Source: Nothopassalora personata (taxonomy: Eukaryota > Ascomycota > Dothideomycetes > Mycosphaerellales > Mycosphaerellaceae). Taken from it: a stretch of DNA of 64,000 bases. Positions 54,101-64,000 of this stretch are shown here, one piece after another. The stretch covers positions 1,550,001-1,614,000 of the forward strand of contig CM066289.1 in assembly GCA_033816765.1 (NCBI GenBank), written 5' to 3'. Under the pieces are notes generated by a model, which was not told where the DNA came from, did not search any database, and saw nothing but the letters and a program-made list of their open reading frames with translations. The position numbers and the translations under genes were made by a program. How positions within the stretch are numbered: the first letter of the stretch is position 1; each line of letters opens with the position of its first letter.

Positions 54101-54688
54101 ATGTTCGAGCTCGTGGTCCTGGCTGTGGCTGACTTTGTAGTTGGTGAAATCTGCCTCAGGCGCGAACTCGAACTTCCTTCCTCCACGGACCAAAAGTTGA
54201 GTTGCATGTCCATCTACGACCTCCTGTATACACTCGACTATCACGGTACCAGCAAGTGGACAGTAAGCGCCAACGATGAGCAGCATTGCGTCAGAAACGA
54301 CCACTCCCGCTTAGCCTTCACCTTGACCTGCCGCCTCGCCAACGAAGAGGCTGGCCCGGTCTTCTACGATCGAAATCATCTCGAGATAACCGGAGCCCAT
54401 ACCGTCTCGCGGTGTAGACCAATATCCTCGATACAGCTTGGCACTACATACCAATTCATCCGCGAAACCAGTAGCGACCGACTGAGGAGCATTCGGAGAC
54501 TCTCGCTGTTGAACAGAACTCTCGAGGCGCTGCAGGTTGACATGGCAGACAACTCTGCCTGCGGGAGCCTGAGAGAGCTTATGGTTGGCATCGACCATCT
54601 TCCAGTCCTCGGAGTCCGATATCGGGCTCGGGAGCAAGATAAGGAGCGGTTGCAGTGCGCGTTGGCACCGTTCTTGCTGCTTCGGTAG
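54101..54688 (+). CDS. Hypothetical protein, fungal 2EXR/F-box-associated-like
   Basis: 195-residue single-exon frame starting at ATG 54101. The centre has the pattern FTLTCRLANEEAGPVFYDRNHLEI (in pieces: LTCRLANEEA, PVFYDRN), followed by a segment with YQFIRETSSDRLRSIRRLSL. This alternation, a Cys/Arg helix before an EA-PVFY strand, is common to large families of fungal hypothetical proteins often annotated near F-box or 2EXR domains. The first 25 residues are hydrophobic with charges (FELVVLAVADFVVGEICLRR). A missing upstream exon is possible. Function unknown; it is not obviously tied to the neighbouring enzymes. Confidence 0.55.
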   Translation: MFELVVLAVADFVVGEICLRRELELPSSTDQKLSCMSIYDLLYTLDYHGTSKWTVSANDEQHCVRNDHSRLAFTLTCRLANEEAGPVFYDRNHLEITGAHTVSRCRPISSIQLGTTYQFIRETSSDRLRSIRRLSLLNRTLEALQVDMADNSACGSLRELMVGIDHLPVLGVRYRAREQDKERLQCALAPFLLLR

Positions 54689-56225
54689 GTCGAAATGGTG
54701 TGGGAGCGCTGGCCATATGGTGGCGATAGCGCAATATAGCGGTGGAACGAGCTTGGTGTGAGCAGCGCCGTTATCTGGAGCTGGGACTAATCGTGGCGCT
54801 TCCGTGTCATTGGGATAGGTCCAGAAGAATGTCGAAGGTGTCACCTGACGGGCCTGTCAACGGGTTTGACAGCAGTGTCACGATGATACTGATCAATGCG
54901 CCTGGCAACTCTGCGCCTGGCAACTCTGCGCCTGGCAACTCTGCGCCTGGCAACTCTGCGCCTGGCAACTCTGCGCCTGGCAACTCTGCGCCTGGCAACT
55001 CTGCGCCTGGCATCTCTGCGTTCACTTCCATTCAGCTGTCTGTATATACTACGGATCAATCGTCGCGGGAAACATTTCTTGTGGCTTTCAAGTCTGCGCG
55101 CCGAGCTGCTTCCGGTTTTATCCTTGTGACACAGCCTCAGCGGAGTGGCCATGCAGGACAGTGTAGCGCATACCTTTCGCATTGAGTCGTCTCAGCACAG
55201 TGCCCGACTTCCCTCCACTCACCTCTCGTAGTACAGTTCGTTGGTGGCCTATAGCTCAGGTAGACGTCTGGTGGTTGAGGCATCGCTTCGTGGAGTTTTC
55301 GACAGGCTGGATTAGATCCACGGAGTTTCGTCGGCTGAGGCTAGGGTGCGGCGATATGCTTACGCCCTTCTGTACTGCCTTCTGGCTGATATTGACGATG
55401 GACCGGCGAGGAGGCTGCGGTGAACAGGTTGGTGAAGTTGATGAACTCCGCGGCGATGAGCAAGGACCAGCGTGGACGAGGAAGCGGCGAACCAATCGGC
55501 GACGCTCGCCTGGTCGAAGCGATAAGCCGCAACATACTGTGATACGTCGCGCTACACGTCGCGCCACAAGCCTGATCGGACGGCCGAGCGACGGACATGT
55601 TCTCTTCAAAGAGGCTCCCAGTCACTGATGAGCAGAACCCTGAGAAACTTGCCTAGAAGGCACCACGATGAGCACCAACGTATGCATAGCGCCGGAAGCC
55701 TTCTCAGAAGCAACATGGTCGCCCGCTTCACGCATCTTCTCTTCTGGCTCTGTGGCGGCGACTGACGGCCAATCCATATTGTATCGCAATTGTGCAGGGT
55801 AAGCACGCCATGATTGTGCTTTTTCCTTGCTTGACATGCGGCCTGATCCACCACCAAACTTGCTATGACTACCTCGTTCGTGTCTAGTCTCCGATAGTTG
55901 CGGCATAATATGCATTGCCACTGAGCGCCGGCGAGACTAGGCTGCAGTCCATTCACTCCACCAAAATGTGAGTCGTGGCTCGCTGGTGTCATACCATGCG
56001 AGCTATCGTGACTTCGTACGACGTAATCGCGGATGGGGCCTCGCACTGCAACATAGTGGCGACCCTATCTATGGAGACCAGGGTTCTGTCCCAGCGCTTG
56101 ACTAGCAGCGATGCTTCAATCATAAAGGCTGACCACCCCAGCCCACGTGAAATGTTCTACCGACACTTTCGTTTGGCGGTTCAGCCAGCTCACAAGATGT
56201 GTAGGTTAGAGCAGCGACAGACTTG
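54689..56225. other. Repeat-bearing region without a supported gene
   Basis: 1.5 kb containing the 15-bp minisatellite at 54901-55020. Because the unit is a multiple of three, open frames run through it on both strands (APGNS repeats on plus, ELPGA or RRVAR on minus), so their openness is no evidence of coding. Frames at 55182-55628 and 55606-56046 are Arg-rich and overlap antisense; I do not support them. The first exon of the peptide transporter may lie in the last few hundred bases. Confidence 0.45.
54901..55020 (+). repeat. 15-bp minisatellite, eight copies
   Basis: Eight consecutive units of CCTGGCAACTCTGCG; the last unit has one change (CATCTCTGCG). The near-perfect identity suggests recent expansion and likely length polymorphism. 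Confidence 0.95.
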
Positions 56226-58218
56226 GTCCATCAAGCTAACAGATGCGCAGCCGGAAATGAGACTGGTCTGGTCAACGATGCCATCGTGACAAGGGCGTCG
56301 CTGGATTTGGCTCACAAAGATGCCGACCACACATCGCCGCCCAGTGCGTCGGAACACTCGACAGATGCCAAACATTTCAACTTCGACGTAGAGTCGATAG
56401 GCGAACGATCCGCTTCTGTAATTGAACGCGAGACCTACCCAGAGCCGTAAGTCATCGTGGTAAGACTAGCAGACAGGTGCTGATCGATACTCCCATAGCA
56501 CCGAGGAGGAATCGCGAACACTTCGAAAGGTCGCCGATGCAATCCCCACGACAGCGTATCTCCTCTGCTTCGTTGAGTTCGCAGAACGAGCGTCGTACTA
56601 TGGTGCCAAGGCAGTCTTCTCCAACTTCATGCAGTTTCCACTACCCAAAGGAGGTAACGGCGCGGGAGCTCCTCCGAGAGGCACACAAGAGACCGCTGGT
56701 GCTCTAGGCAAGGGACTGCAGTTCTCGAACGCCTTTGTGCTTCTATTCATCTTCCTCGCCTATATCATCCCAATTCCTGGTGGCTGGCTCGCAGATACCA
56801 AGCTCGGACGATTTAAGACAATCGTTCTTGGTGTGCTTATCTGCGGAGTAAGTCATATCATCCAGATCTGCGGCGCCATACCTTCCGTACTCCAGGCAGG
56901 AAACGGCACTGCTCCGTTCTTGATCTCGCTATTCCTTCTGGCAACAGGAGCTGGTCTTTTCAAGCCCAACGTGGCACCCACAGTCATGGACCAATACCAG
57001 CATCAGAAGTCTTATGTCAAAGCACTTCCATCTGGCGAGAGGGTTTTGGTTGATCCGGAGTCTACGATTCAGCGCATCATGCTGCTCTTCTATGGATTCG
57101 TCAACATCGGTGCCTTCTTCGCCCTTGCGACTACATACGCAGAGAAGTACGTCGGTTACTGGCTTGCGTTTCTACTGCCGGGCATTGTATACTTTCTGTT
57201 GCCTGCACTGCTTTGGTATCTCAGGAACAAACTGGTCAAGTATCCGCCGGACGGCTCTGCCCTCAACAACGTATTCAAGATCACGGCCGTTGCCTTGAAG
57301 CACAACAAGGGCACATTCTGGAAGAAGGGGTTCTGGCAGACCGCTAAGCCCACCGTGCTCGCCGAGAAAGGCGTGACCACCTTCAATAACAAACCCATAT
57401 CGTGGACCGACAAGGACGTTGAAGACGTGCGGCGTACCCTATCAGCCTGCGCCATCTTCCTCTACTTCCCAATCTACAACCTCAACGACGGTGGTGTTGG
57501 ATCCGTCTCCACAAGTCAAGCGTCCACTCTAAGAACGGATGGTGCTCCGAACGATCTGCTCGTAAGTCGCATCACTCCCACTCTTCACCATTCCTACTGA
57601 CGTCTCCCTTAGAGCAACTTCAACCCCCTAACAATTATCGTCTTCGTCCCCATCCTCTCTCACATAATCTACCCAGCCCTTCGCCGCTGGGGCATCCCCT
57701 TCGGCCGCATCTCTCGCATAACCTTCGGCTTCTGCCTCGCGACTCTCTCCGGCGCAGTCGGCGCTATAGTCCAATACTACGTCTACAAAACCTCCCCTTG
57801 CGGCCACCACGCCACAGACTGCGACGTTGGCACCGGCGTCTCGCCCATCAGTGTGTGGGTTCAGATCCCGATCTTCGTCCTCGCCGCTACTTCAGAGTGT
57901 TTCTGTAACGTTACGGCGTATGAGTTGGCTTATGCGCGGAGTCCGCCGGGGATGAAGTCTCTGGTGGTGAGTTTGTTCCTCGCGAGTTCAGCGTTGAGTG
58001 CTGCGCTCGGCGAGATTTTGATTCCGGTTACGAAGGATCCGTATCTTGTGTGGATTTGGGCGGCGCCGGCGGTGGCGTTGGCGTTGCAGACGGTGGTGTT
58101 TTGGTTCAAATATCGCCATATGAATAATGATGAGTTTATGACATATGAGGTTCCTAAGGCGTTAACGCCGGCGGTGAGGGAGAGTAAGGTGAGGGAGAAT
58201 AGTGGGAAAGAGCAGTGA
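56226..58218 (+). CDS. POT/PTR2-family proton-coupled peptide transporter (5' end not resolved)
   Basis: Coding blocks up to 56446, then 56499-57561 and 57613-58218, with introns of 52 and 51 nt (GTAAGT donors). The first block is open from about 56226 but contains no in-frame ATG, so a short upstream exon is missing; a plausible intron would use the GCTAAC branch site near 56236 and an AG at about 56251. About 625 residues are covered, the normal PTR2 size. Motifs: FAERASYYG in the first membrane segment region, and the family signature GGWLADTKLGRFKTI, followed by FKPNVAPTVMDQY. About twelve membrane segments are visible. The family imports di- and tripeptides with protons across the plasma membrane. 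The N-terminal 70 residues are hydrophilic and cytosolic. The C-terminus ends KVRENSGKEQ. Apart from the unresolved start the gene is intact. Confidence 0.88.
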
Positions 58219-60947
58219 GCTTGAGCGGCAGGTCAGAGTAAACAGATGAGGTGTTGTATCAAGAATGAACGATCTCTACCGACACCATCTGAATCATCGT
58301 ACCCAGGCACAGTAGCAGCTATCTCTCATTTCTGATTGATCGTGTGGTGGCTGGACCACAATCCAGTTTTCGTGCAGCATTCGATGCACGAGACCTCCCC
58401 CAATATTATACCATAGTAGGTTGCGGGTCGAATGGTCGTATCACGAGACCTTCAGCTGAATACCATTTCCGCGAGCATTGAATTCAGACCACGAAGGCCA
58501 CCGCCCGTGCCATGGAAAGCAGTCCATGCTCGACGGCATGTGCAACAACCATGCACGGTCCCGCCTGCATCAACCACACCGTAACGAGACCAAAGGATCC
58601 CTGGATGCGTCGGCTGGTAGTCAGCGGTACGAAAGCTAATATCTTTAGACCTTTGACTTGAAGCTCTCGGTCTGACGAGAAGCTTAGGAGGAAGCAAATT
58701 CGAAGTAGATGACGCTGGCATGATGGTCGAGATCCAAGCCATCAGCCTCGTTCAAAGCGTACAACCACAGGACATCCACCTGACTGTAGCCTTGACTGCC
58801 ATTGAAAAATGTACGAGTACTGGAGAGCAGCCAGCCGAAGTACTTCATCAATTGAGAACGACATCAGGCTCTAAGGCAAAGGGATGAAGACATTTGGGAC
58901 ATGCCTCTGCTTTGCAACTGCGAAGACGATCTGCCAAGGCGCATGCGGCGAATATTACCATGTGTCGCCGTCTGCGGGTGTGTTCGTCTTCGACGGGTGC
59001 GAGAATTTCGCAAGCACGACCCGCTATTTACCGGTAGCCTGGCAGGTCTAAGGATGAGGTAGGCGGTAGCATGGGCATGGCCATTGTTTTCCACTCATGC
59101 ATCCGGCCAAAGTGACCAGAGCTTATTAACCACTCCTTGACTGGCAAGAGCTTGAAGGACTCATCGCCGCCGGCGACATACTGGTTGTCGCAAGCGGCGA
59201 CGTCCTGCCTCCGAACAGATGGCAGGACCTACATCCAGGTGGCCGCCTCGTGATACAACATATAGTGGGGAAGAGACGCAACAGACGAGTTGAGCATGTG
59301 CGTACACGTTAAACTCTTCAGGCTTGCCTTTCAAGGGCTGACAGCGCTGCATCGGGTTTCGCGGAAGGCTCATGGAAGCTGAAGCAACCGGCTCATCAAG
59401 TATATTGCATACAGATCACGTTCCGCGGAGAGCATAAAGTGCATGAACCGATACCGCGTCGCACGTGTCGAAGAGCCCTGGATCACTTCACGCCTGCCAT
59501 ACAAGGCGGCATCTTCAGCAAATGCAAAGCATCAGCAGACCTGAACGAGAAGAATGGCGCCAGCTCAGAAAAGTGCTTGCTGTCTTTCAGCGAAGCATCC
59601 AGCCTGGACGTGACACAGTCAGGGAAGTGAATCGCGGATACAATACGAGGTGAGATAGACGCAGACCTCGCAAAGTACCCGTTGCTCGACGCAGCTACGT
59701 AATCTGCCTTCGCACACAAGTTCAGAGCGCTGTCTCAGCGGATACAAGATGAAGGCTTCTGCAACTGTCGCTACATCGAGTACGGCAAGGAGTATGTCCG
59801 ATACGCAGCTATGTTCGCCCTGTTCGTCTTCTTCCCACGCCGCGAGTGGTACTTTGTCTCAGCATGCTTCCTCGGTCTCTTCAGGCACCAGATCATGTCA
59901 TAGCACATGACGCAGGCCATCGTGGTATCACTCACAAATTTGTGATCGACTCCTTGATCGAAAATTTCATTGGTCATTTCTGTTCAGGCCTATCCATCGG
60001 CTGGTGAAGAGTAGCCATAACGTGCACCACTTCATCAACGACGCGGTAGGTCTGCATTCTTACTGTTTCCTACCACCATACTTTAATTCGTGCTCTTTCT
60101 ACAGGTCCAGGATCCAGGCGATGGGTTGATAGTATCTGTGCCAGACAACAATGCAACACTCATGCCATCAACCAGGGCCTCAGCAGCAGGTGAAGTCGCG
60201 CTGGGTGGAGGTATACTGTAGGCCGAGTCACTATGATCATCATGGGCACTCCAGCCATCACGATGCGGACCTCCTCAGTACTTGATCAATGTGCCACCTC
60301 CCTGCGATATCACGACCAGCGACCCGGGTTATGCGGCTGCATTGATTGGTTCGGGTCGCATAATCATTCCGGCTGTACCCACGCAACGCGGAAGGCACGC
60401 GGTGTGCTATGCACTTGCCTACAATGGCTCCACGGTTGTACTAGAACCAAAAAGTGGGCTCGGCTTCGGCAGATCTTGCAGGAACGGCACGGCCCTAGCG
60501 CAACAGCTTCTTCACATCTGACGTAGTCACGAAGTTTTCACTACTCTTTTTTGAAGATGACGTTGTACCCTTGCATACCCTATGCACTTACTCTGCTTGC
60601 GTTTTGAAGCTGACAGCACAGCATGCCACTCATGCCTATCGGACTTCAGCCCAGCTTCCGAAAGTAGGCGATATCTCGCAACATATACCTTCGGTGCTTT
60701 CTCGTCGCTATGGTGGACCTCACCGTTTCGCAAATAATTGCTCTCACTGTCGCTCCACCATGAGATCATCTCCAAGAGGACATCTTTTTCATGCTTGGAA
60801 CGTGACACCATGGCGTCCGTGATTGCCATCCGTACAATCCGCGTCCGGTTGGTGTCTTTTGAAAAACACAAAAGGTAGGGTTGTTAGTTGTGTCTCTTCT
60901 GACACTTTCTCCTGTACTGTACCCGACCTCTCACCTATCTCTACACA
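58219..60947. other. Gene-poor stretch with broken ORF remnants
   Basis: 2.7 kb without an intact gene. Protein-like fragments on the plus strand include about 59,640-59,900 (DLAKYPLLDAAT, a TAA, then GFCNCRYIEYGKEYVRY and a hydrophobic tail ending FRHQIMS) and 60282-60521 (VPPPCDITTSDPGYAAALIG ending QLLHI). Between them an intron-like GTAGGTCTG to TACAG at about 60,049-60,103 joins HHFINDA to VQDPGDGLIVSVPDN. These may be parts of one decayed gene or of a gene with unrecognised introns. I do not recognise the product. The first part, 58,220-59,400, shows nothing. Confidence 0.35.
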
Positions 60948-62777
60948 ATGGTCAACATTTCTACCACCAGACCGGGACCGTCGCGGACGCCTAGTGTCTG
61001 GTCGAAGCTCACCAAGTCAGCCGGACCTTCGAGAAATAACAGTGCAATAGAACGACCTTCAGGGCCATCAAGGGCATCTAGTGTGTGGAATGGACCTGCT
61101 GTGAAGGGAGATACTGTCCACGCACCATTTGTCGGCACACCTTACACGAATACACCCGAGACCGGATCACTCAACGATAAAGGATCAGGCTTTGGGCGTG
61201 TGGTCGGAGGGAACCACAAAGAAGCCATCAATGAGGCAGGAGTGGGCGCGGACTATGGACAGCTGTTGGAGGTCGACGAGGACATGCCTCTCACCCTCAC
61301 GGAACTCGTACAGCAAGATGGCAAAGAGTACATCATGCTGCATTTTGCACCAGGAGACACAGAGAACCCTTTCAATTGGAGTAAGTAAAACGTATCGTCT
61401 TCACACAACTTCGCTATCTGCTAACATTGCTCTCTAGGCTTGGGCTACAAACGCTTCGTGACAGCTATGCTCGTACTGATGACCCTCTTCATCGGCCTAG
61501 CAACAACAGCCTACAGCTCCGGCATTAGCAGCATGGTAGCAGACCTCGGAACTACCAACGAGGTCGGCCAACTCGGTCTCTTTCTCTTCAACTTCGTCTG
61601 CGCCCTGGCCCCCATGATCCTCGCACCCTTCTGCGAGATGGTCGGCCGCAGAGTCATCTACGCCGGAGCCTACTTCTGCTTCTGTCTCTGCTTCATTGGA
61701 CTGGCACTTGGCAAGAACATCGCCACGATCCTGGTCATGCGCGCTTTCCTCGGTCTCTTTGGCTGCGTCGGGACGATTCTGGTTGGTGGCACTTTCGACG
61801 ATATGTATGAGCCGAGACAGCGCAGTGGACCGATGGCGATGTTCTCGTATATTGCGATTTTGGGAACGGTTTCGGCGCCGATTTATGCGGGGTTCATCAA
61901 TTTGACGATTGGATGGAGGTGGATTGAGGGGATTCAGGGACTTTCGAATCTCCCGCTCTTGATCTGCATTTTCGTCTTCTTCCCGGAGACGAGGGGTGGT
62001 GTGTGTCTGCACAAGCGCGCTATGATCCTCAGGAAGGCTACTGGCGACGAGCGATATGTCGCGCCTGATGATATTGAGACTCCGTCTCTGAAGGCTATGC
62101 TCAAGGCTTCTTCGGTCAAGGCTATTCGCATGCTCGCAACGGAACCCGTGGTCTTCGCGTTCGGACTCTGGATCGCTTTCAGCTGGTTCGTAGTGTTCCT
62201 CTTCCTCTCGGTTATTCCTATCACGTTCTCGGAGAAGCGCGGCTGGAATGAAGGTGTTGCTGGACTACCTTACATTTCCCTGGCAATCGGTACTACCTTG
62301 GGATGGCTGGCCCACCACCTGCAAATGAGAAAGTACAGCAAGATCGTCGATGACCCGGACCGAAAAGTCACACCTGAAGACCGTCTCTATGGTGCCATGT
62401 TCGGTGCCATCTGGTTTCCCATCGGACTCTTCATCTACTCTTTCACGCAGTACGGGCACGTTCACTGGATTGCGCCAACTATTGCCTTGGCACCGATTGC
62501 GTTCGGCATCTACTTCGTCTTCGAATCCACGTACAGTTACACTGCGGACTGCTATGGCGAGAACTCGAGTAGTGCGATCGCCGGGCAGGGGTTCTTCAGA
62601 AACACGCTTGGTGCGGTGTCGCCGCTGTTTGCGAGCCAGATGTTTCACGGTATGGGAAGTCAATGGGCTGGACTACTGCTGAGTCTGCTGGGAACGGCGC
62701 TGAGTATGATTGCGTTTGTTATGTATAAGTATGGGCCTCGGTTGAGGGCAAAGAGTAAGAGGGCAAGGCAGTATTAG
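60948..62777 (+). CDS. MFS transporter, DHA1 (drug:H+ antiporter-like) type
   Basis: Two exons, 60948-61380 and 61438-62777, with a 57-nt intron (GTAAGT, branch CTAAC, CTCTAG); 590 residues. The intron falls in the ENPFNWS motif that precedes the first membrane segment in DHA1 proteins. Residues 1-140 are hydrophilic, Ser/Pro-rich and cytosolic. Motifs: EMVGRRVIYAG after segment 2, GGTFDDMYEPRQRSGPMA between segments 4 and 5, and the PETRG-type end of segment 6. About twelve segments in all. The C-terminus is basic (RLRAKSKRARQY). The family exports drugs, polyamines or fungal metabolites by proton antiport at the plasma membrane. Its proximity to oxidative enzymes could mean export of a metabolite, but that is inference. 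ATG context is CACAATGG. It ends 89 bp from the convergent next gene. Confidence 0.87.
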
Positions 62778-62866
62778 AAGTCTGTGGGATTTCAGCGATA
62801 TGTGAAAGTTTTACGACTACAGCCTACTCAAGTCTCATTCTGGATCTACCTCAGCGACAGCCTGCA

Positions 62867-64000
62867 CTACAACTTGTAAACTCGAGCTTCGCCGCTCTTG
62901 CGGAGACGCCTATTCAACAGCTGGTAGTACAGCACAAGCGCGATGCACCCAGCAGCGACAAAGAAAAGCAGAGCAGCATTTGTCCAGTGGCCCGTTGGAT
63001 ACCCATCAGCCTTCTCATTGGCTTTGTATATCCACACTCCTACGATCTGGCCAGGAGCACCGAATGAAACGTTGATGGCGATCGCCAGCCCAATGGATGC
63101 AGTGCTGAACAGATTCGAGCTTAGCCAGCCAAGCAGAGGAGGAATGCAGCTGAAGGCACCTGAAGCTGCGACTATGAGGCATCCATAACGAGCCGAGAAG
63201 GCGTCTGGCGGCAAGACTGCTGAAGCTAGAAAGCCGATGGCTCCTATGGTTGCGAAGATGGCGCTGTGGAGCCCTCGTGCGTTGAAGCGGTCGGCGGACC
63301 AAGAGACGGCAATCGTGATTGCATATGCAACCGCGTATGGTGGAACTGTCATGAGCTGTGCGCGTAGCCCTCTATATCCCAGACCAGCTGTGATGGTAGG
63401 CGTGAAAAGCGACAACGACGAGAAAGGAGTGGAGATGCCGAAGTAGATCGCATAGTGCGCATAAAGTCGCCAGTCGTTCAATGTCTCCTTCGCATCAGCC
63501 CATGTCATATGTCCGCTGTGTCCATGTGATCCTTCGAGTCGAAGTCGGTCTGCTGCGAGAGCTTTCTCCTCTGCCGAAAGCCACTTGGATGTTTCTGGGT
63601 AGTCTGGCAGGAAGAAGAAGACGAAGACGGCGGATAGTAATGATGGAAGTCCTTCGAGAATGAAGAGCCAGCGCCAGGCAGATAGACCGCTCGTGCCATT
63701 CATATGACCCACGCCGTATGCTATTGCTCCGCCAAAGGCCCCAGCGAGTGTGGCGGAAGCGAGGATCAGAGCGACTCGGATCGACCGTTCTTCAGTGCGG
63801 TACCAGAAGGTCAAGTAAAAGACCAAACCCGGGAAGAGACCTGCCTCGAACACTCCCAGCAGGAACCGCACGGCAGTGACTGCGCCAAAAGAATGGACGC
63901 CACCTAGACCCATGGTAATGGCACCCCAGGCCAGCATGAGGAAGGCGATCCAAGTGCTGGGATTCATACGCTTGAGCATATAGTTGCTTGGAACTTCGAA
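62867..64000 (-). CDS. MFS transporter, anion:cation symporter (Dal5/allantoate-permease-like), 5' truncated by window
   Basis: The frame enters from the right edge (64000) and stops at 62867-62869, covering 377 residues without an intron; the ATG at 63979 is internal because the frame continues upstream with FEVPSNY to the window edge. FEVPSN is the conserved Dal5-family motif before segment 2. Further motifs: FYLTFWYRTEERSIRVALI after segment 4 (family: FYLSxWYxRxExxxR), WRWLFILEGLPS in segment 6, and FFLPDYPETSKWL at the start of the central loop. The family imports allantoate, nicotinic acid, vitamins or other carboxylates. The missing part is about 100 residues by comparison with typical 480-500-residue members. 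It is convergent with the DHA1 gene. Confidence 0.88.
   Translation of the reverse strand, partial: FEVPSNYMLKRMNPSTWIAFLMLAWGAITMGLGGVHSFGAVTAVRFLLGVFEAGLFPGLVFYLTFWYRTEERSIRVALILASATLAGAFGGAIAYGVGHMNGTSGLSAWRWLFILEGLPSLLSAVFVFFFLPDYPETSKWLSAEEKALAADRLRLEGSHGHSGHMTWADAKETLNDWRLYAHYAIYFGISTPFSSLSLFTPTITAGLGYRGLRAQLMTVPPYAVAYAITIAVSWSADRFNARGLHSAIFATIGAIGFLASAVLPPDAFSARYGCLIVAASGAFSCIPPLLGWLSSNLFSTASIGLAIAINVSFGAPGQIVGVWIYKANEKADGYPTGHWTNAALLFFVAAGCIALVLYYQLLNRRLRKSGEARVYKL

Noticed and set aside
54807..55185. Repeat proteins on either strand across the 15-bp minisatellite
   Set aside because: A 15-bp unit keeps every frame open; sequence on either side shows no conserved domain and no start context worth trusting.
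62497..62777. Short antisense frames over the DHA1 transporter (for example 61497-62012 and 62265-62663)
   Set aside because: They are polar mirror images of hydrophobic membrane-segment codons and overlap a clear gene.

Overview
The window looks like a filamentous ascomycete chromosome, most probably a Dothideomycete close to Mycosphaerella/Cercospora-type fungi. The evidence is gene structure (compact genes with 50-90 nt GT-AG introns), the families present (dynactin Arp1, a GOLD-PH-ORD Osh3-type protein, a DUF3602/Par32-like protein, POT and MFS transporters), and a large transposon island whose decay is that of repeat-induced point mutation (RIP). The exact genus is inference.

Layout. 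1-13.6 kb is GC-balanced gene space: arp1 (605-1874), a GRGGAGN-repeat DUF3602 gene (3393-3884), an Osh3-type oxysterol-binding protein (4936-8073), a decayed membrane-protein-like locus (about 8599-9950) and a secreted GMC oxidoreductase with seven exons (11343-13591).

13,822-51,737 is one nested transposon island of 37.9 kb. It is bounded by the two 174-bp LTRs of a minus-strand Ty1/copia-type element with the target duplication ATCCT on both outer sides. Inside are: a RIP-mutated Ty3/gypsy chromovirus with LTRs and ATAAG duplication (15,325-22,018); copia pol remains (22.6-25.1 kb); several decayed, partly unrecognised pieces (25.1-30.7 kb); a gypsy 5' half (30.7-33.75 kb); a second copia element with 247-bp LTRs (33,756-46,778); a truncated inverted copy of the first gypsy (46,779-50,453); and an unmutated 316-bp solo LTR with AATTA duplication (50,458-50,773). 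Nested in the second copia is a pristine gypsy chromovirus (35,181-42,596): identical 192-bp LTRs, ACTAT duplication, intact gag and pol, a textbook -1 frameshift site with hairpin, and a probable self-priming signal. Everything old is RIP-mutated (CA/TG replaced by TA, stops nearly all TAG or TAA); the two youngest insertions are not.

51.9-64 kb returns to gene space: an FAD-dependent monooxygenase (minus), a short hypothetical protein, an eight-copy 15-bp minisatellite, a POT-family peptide transporter, a stretch of broken ORFs, a DHA1-type MFS transporter and, convergent with it, a Dal5-like MFS transporter cut by the window end. A secreted oxidase, an FAD monooxygenase and three transporters make an accessory-metabolism neighbourhood, split by the island; that they act together is inference only.

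The best material for a second look is the intact chromovirus with its recoding and priming signals, the mirrored RIP gradient inside the outer LTRs, an antisense CX2CX6C-type ORF carried by the first gypsy, the mismatched flanks of the second copia, and a host-side pseudogene with three in-frame TGA codons.
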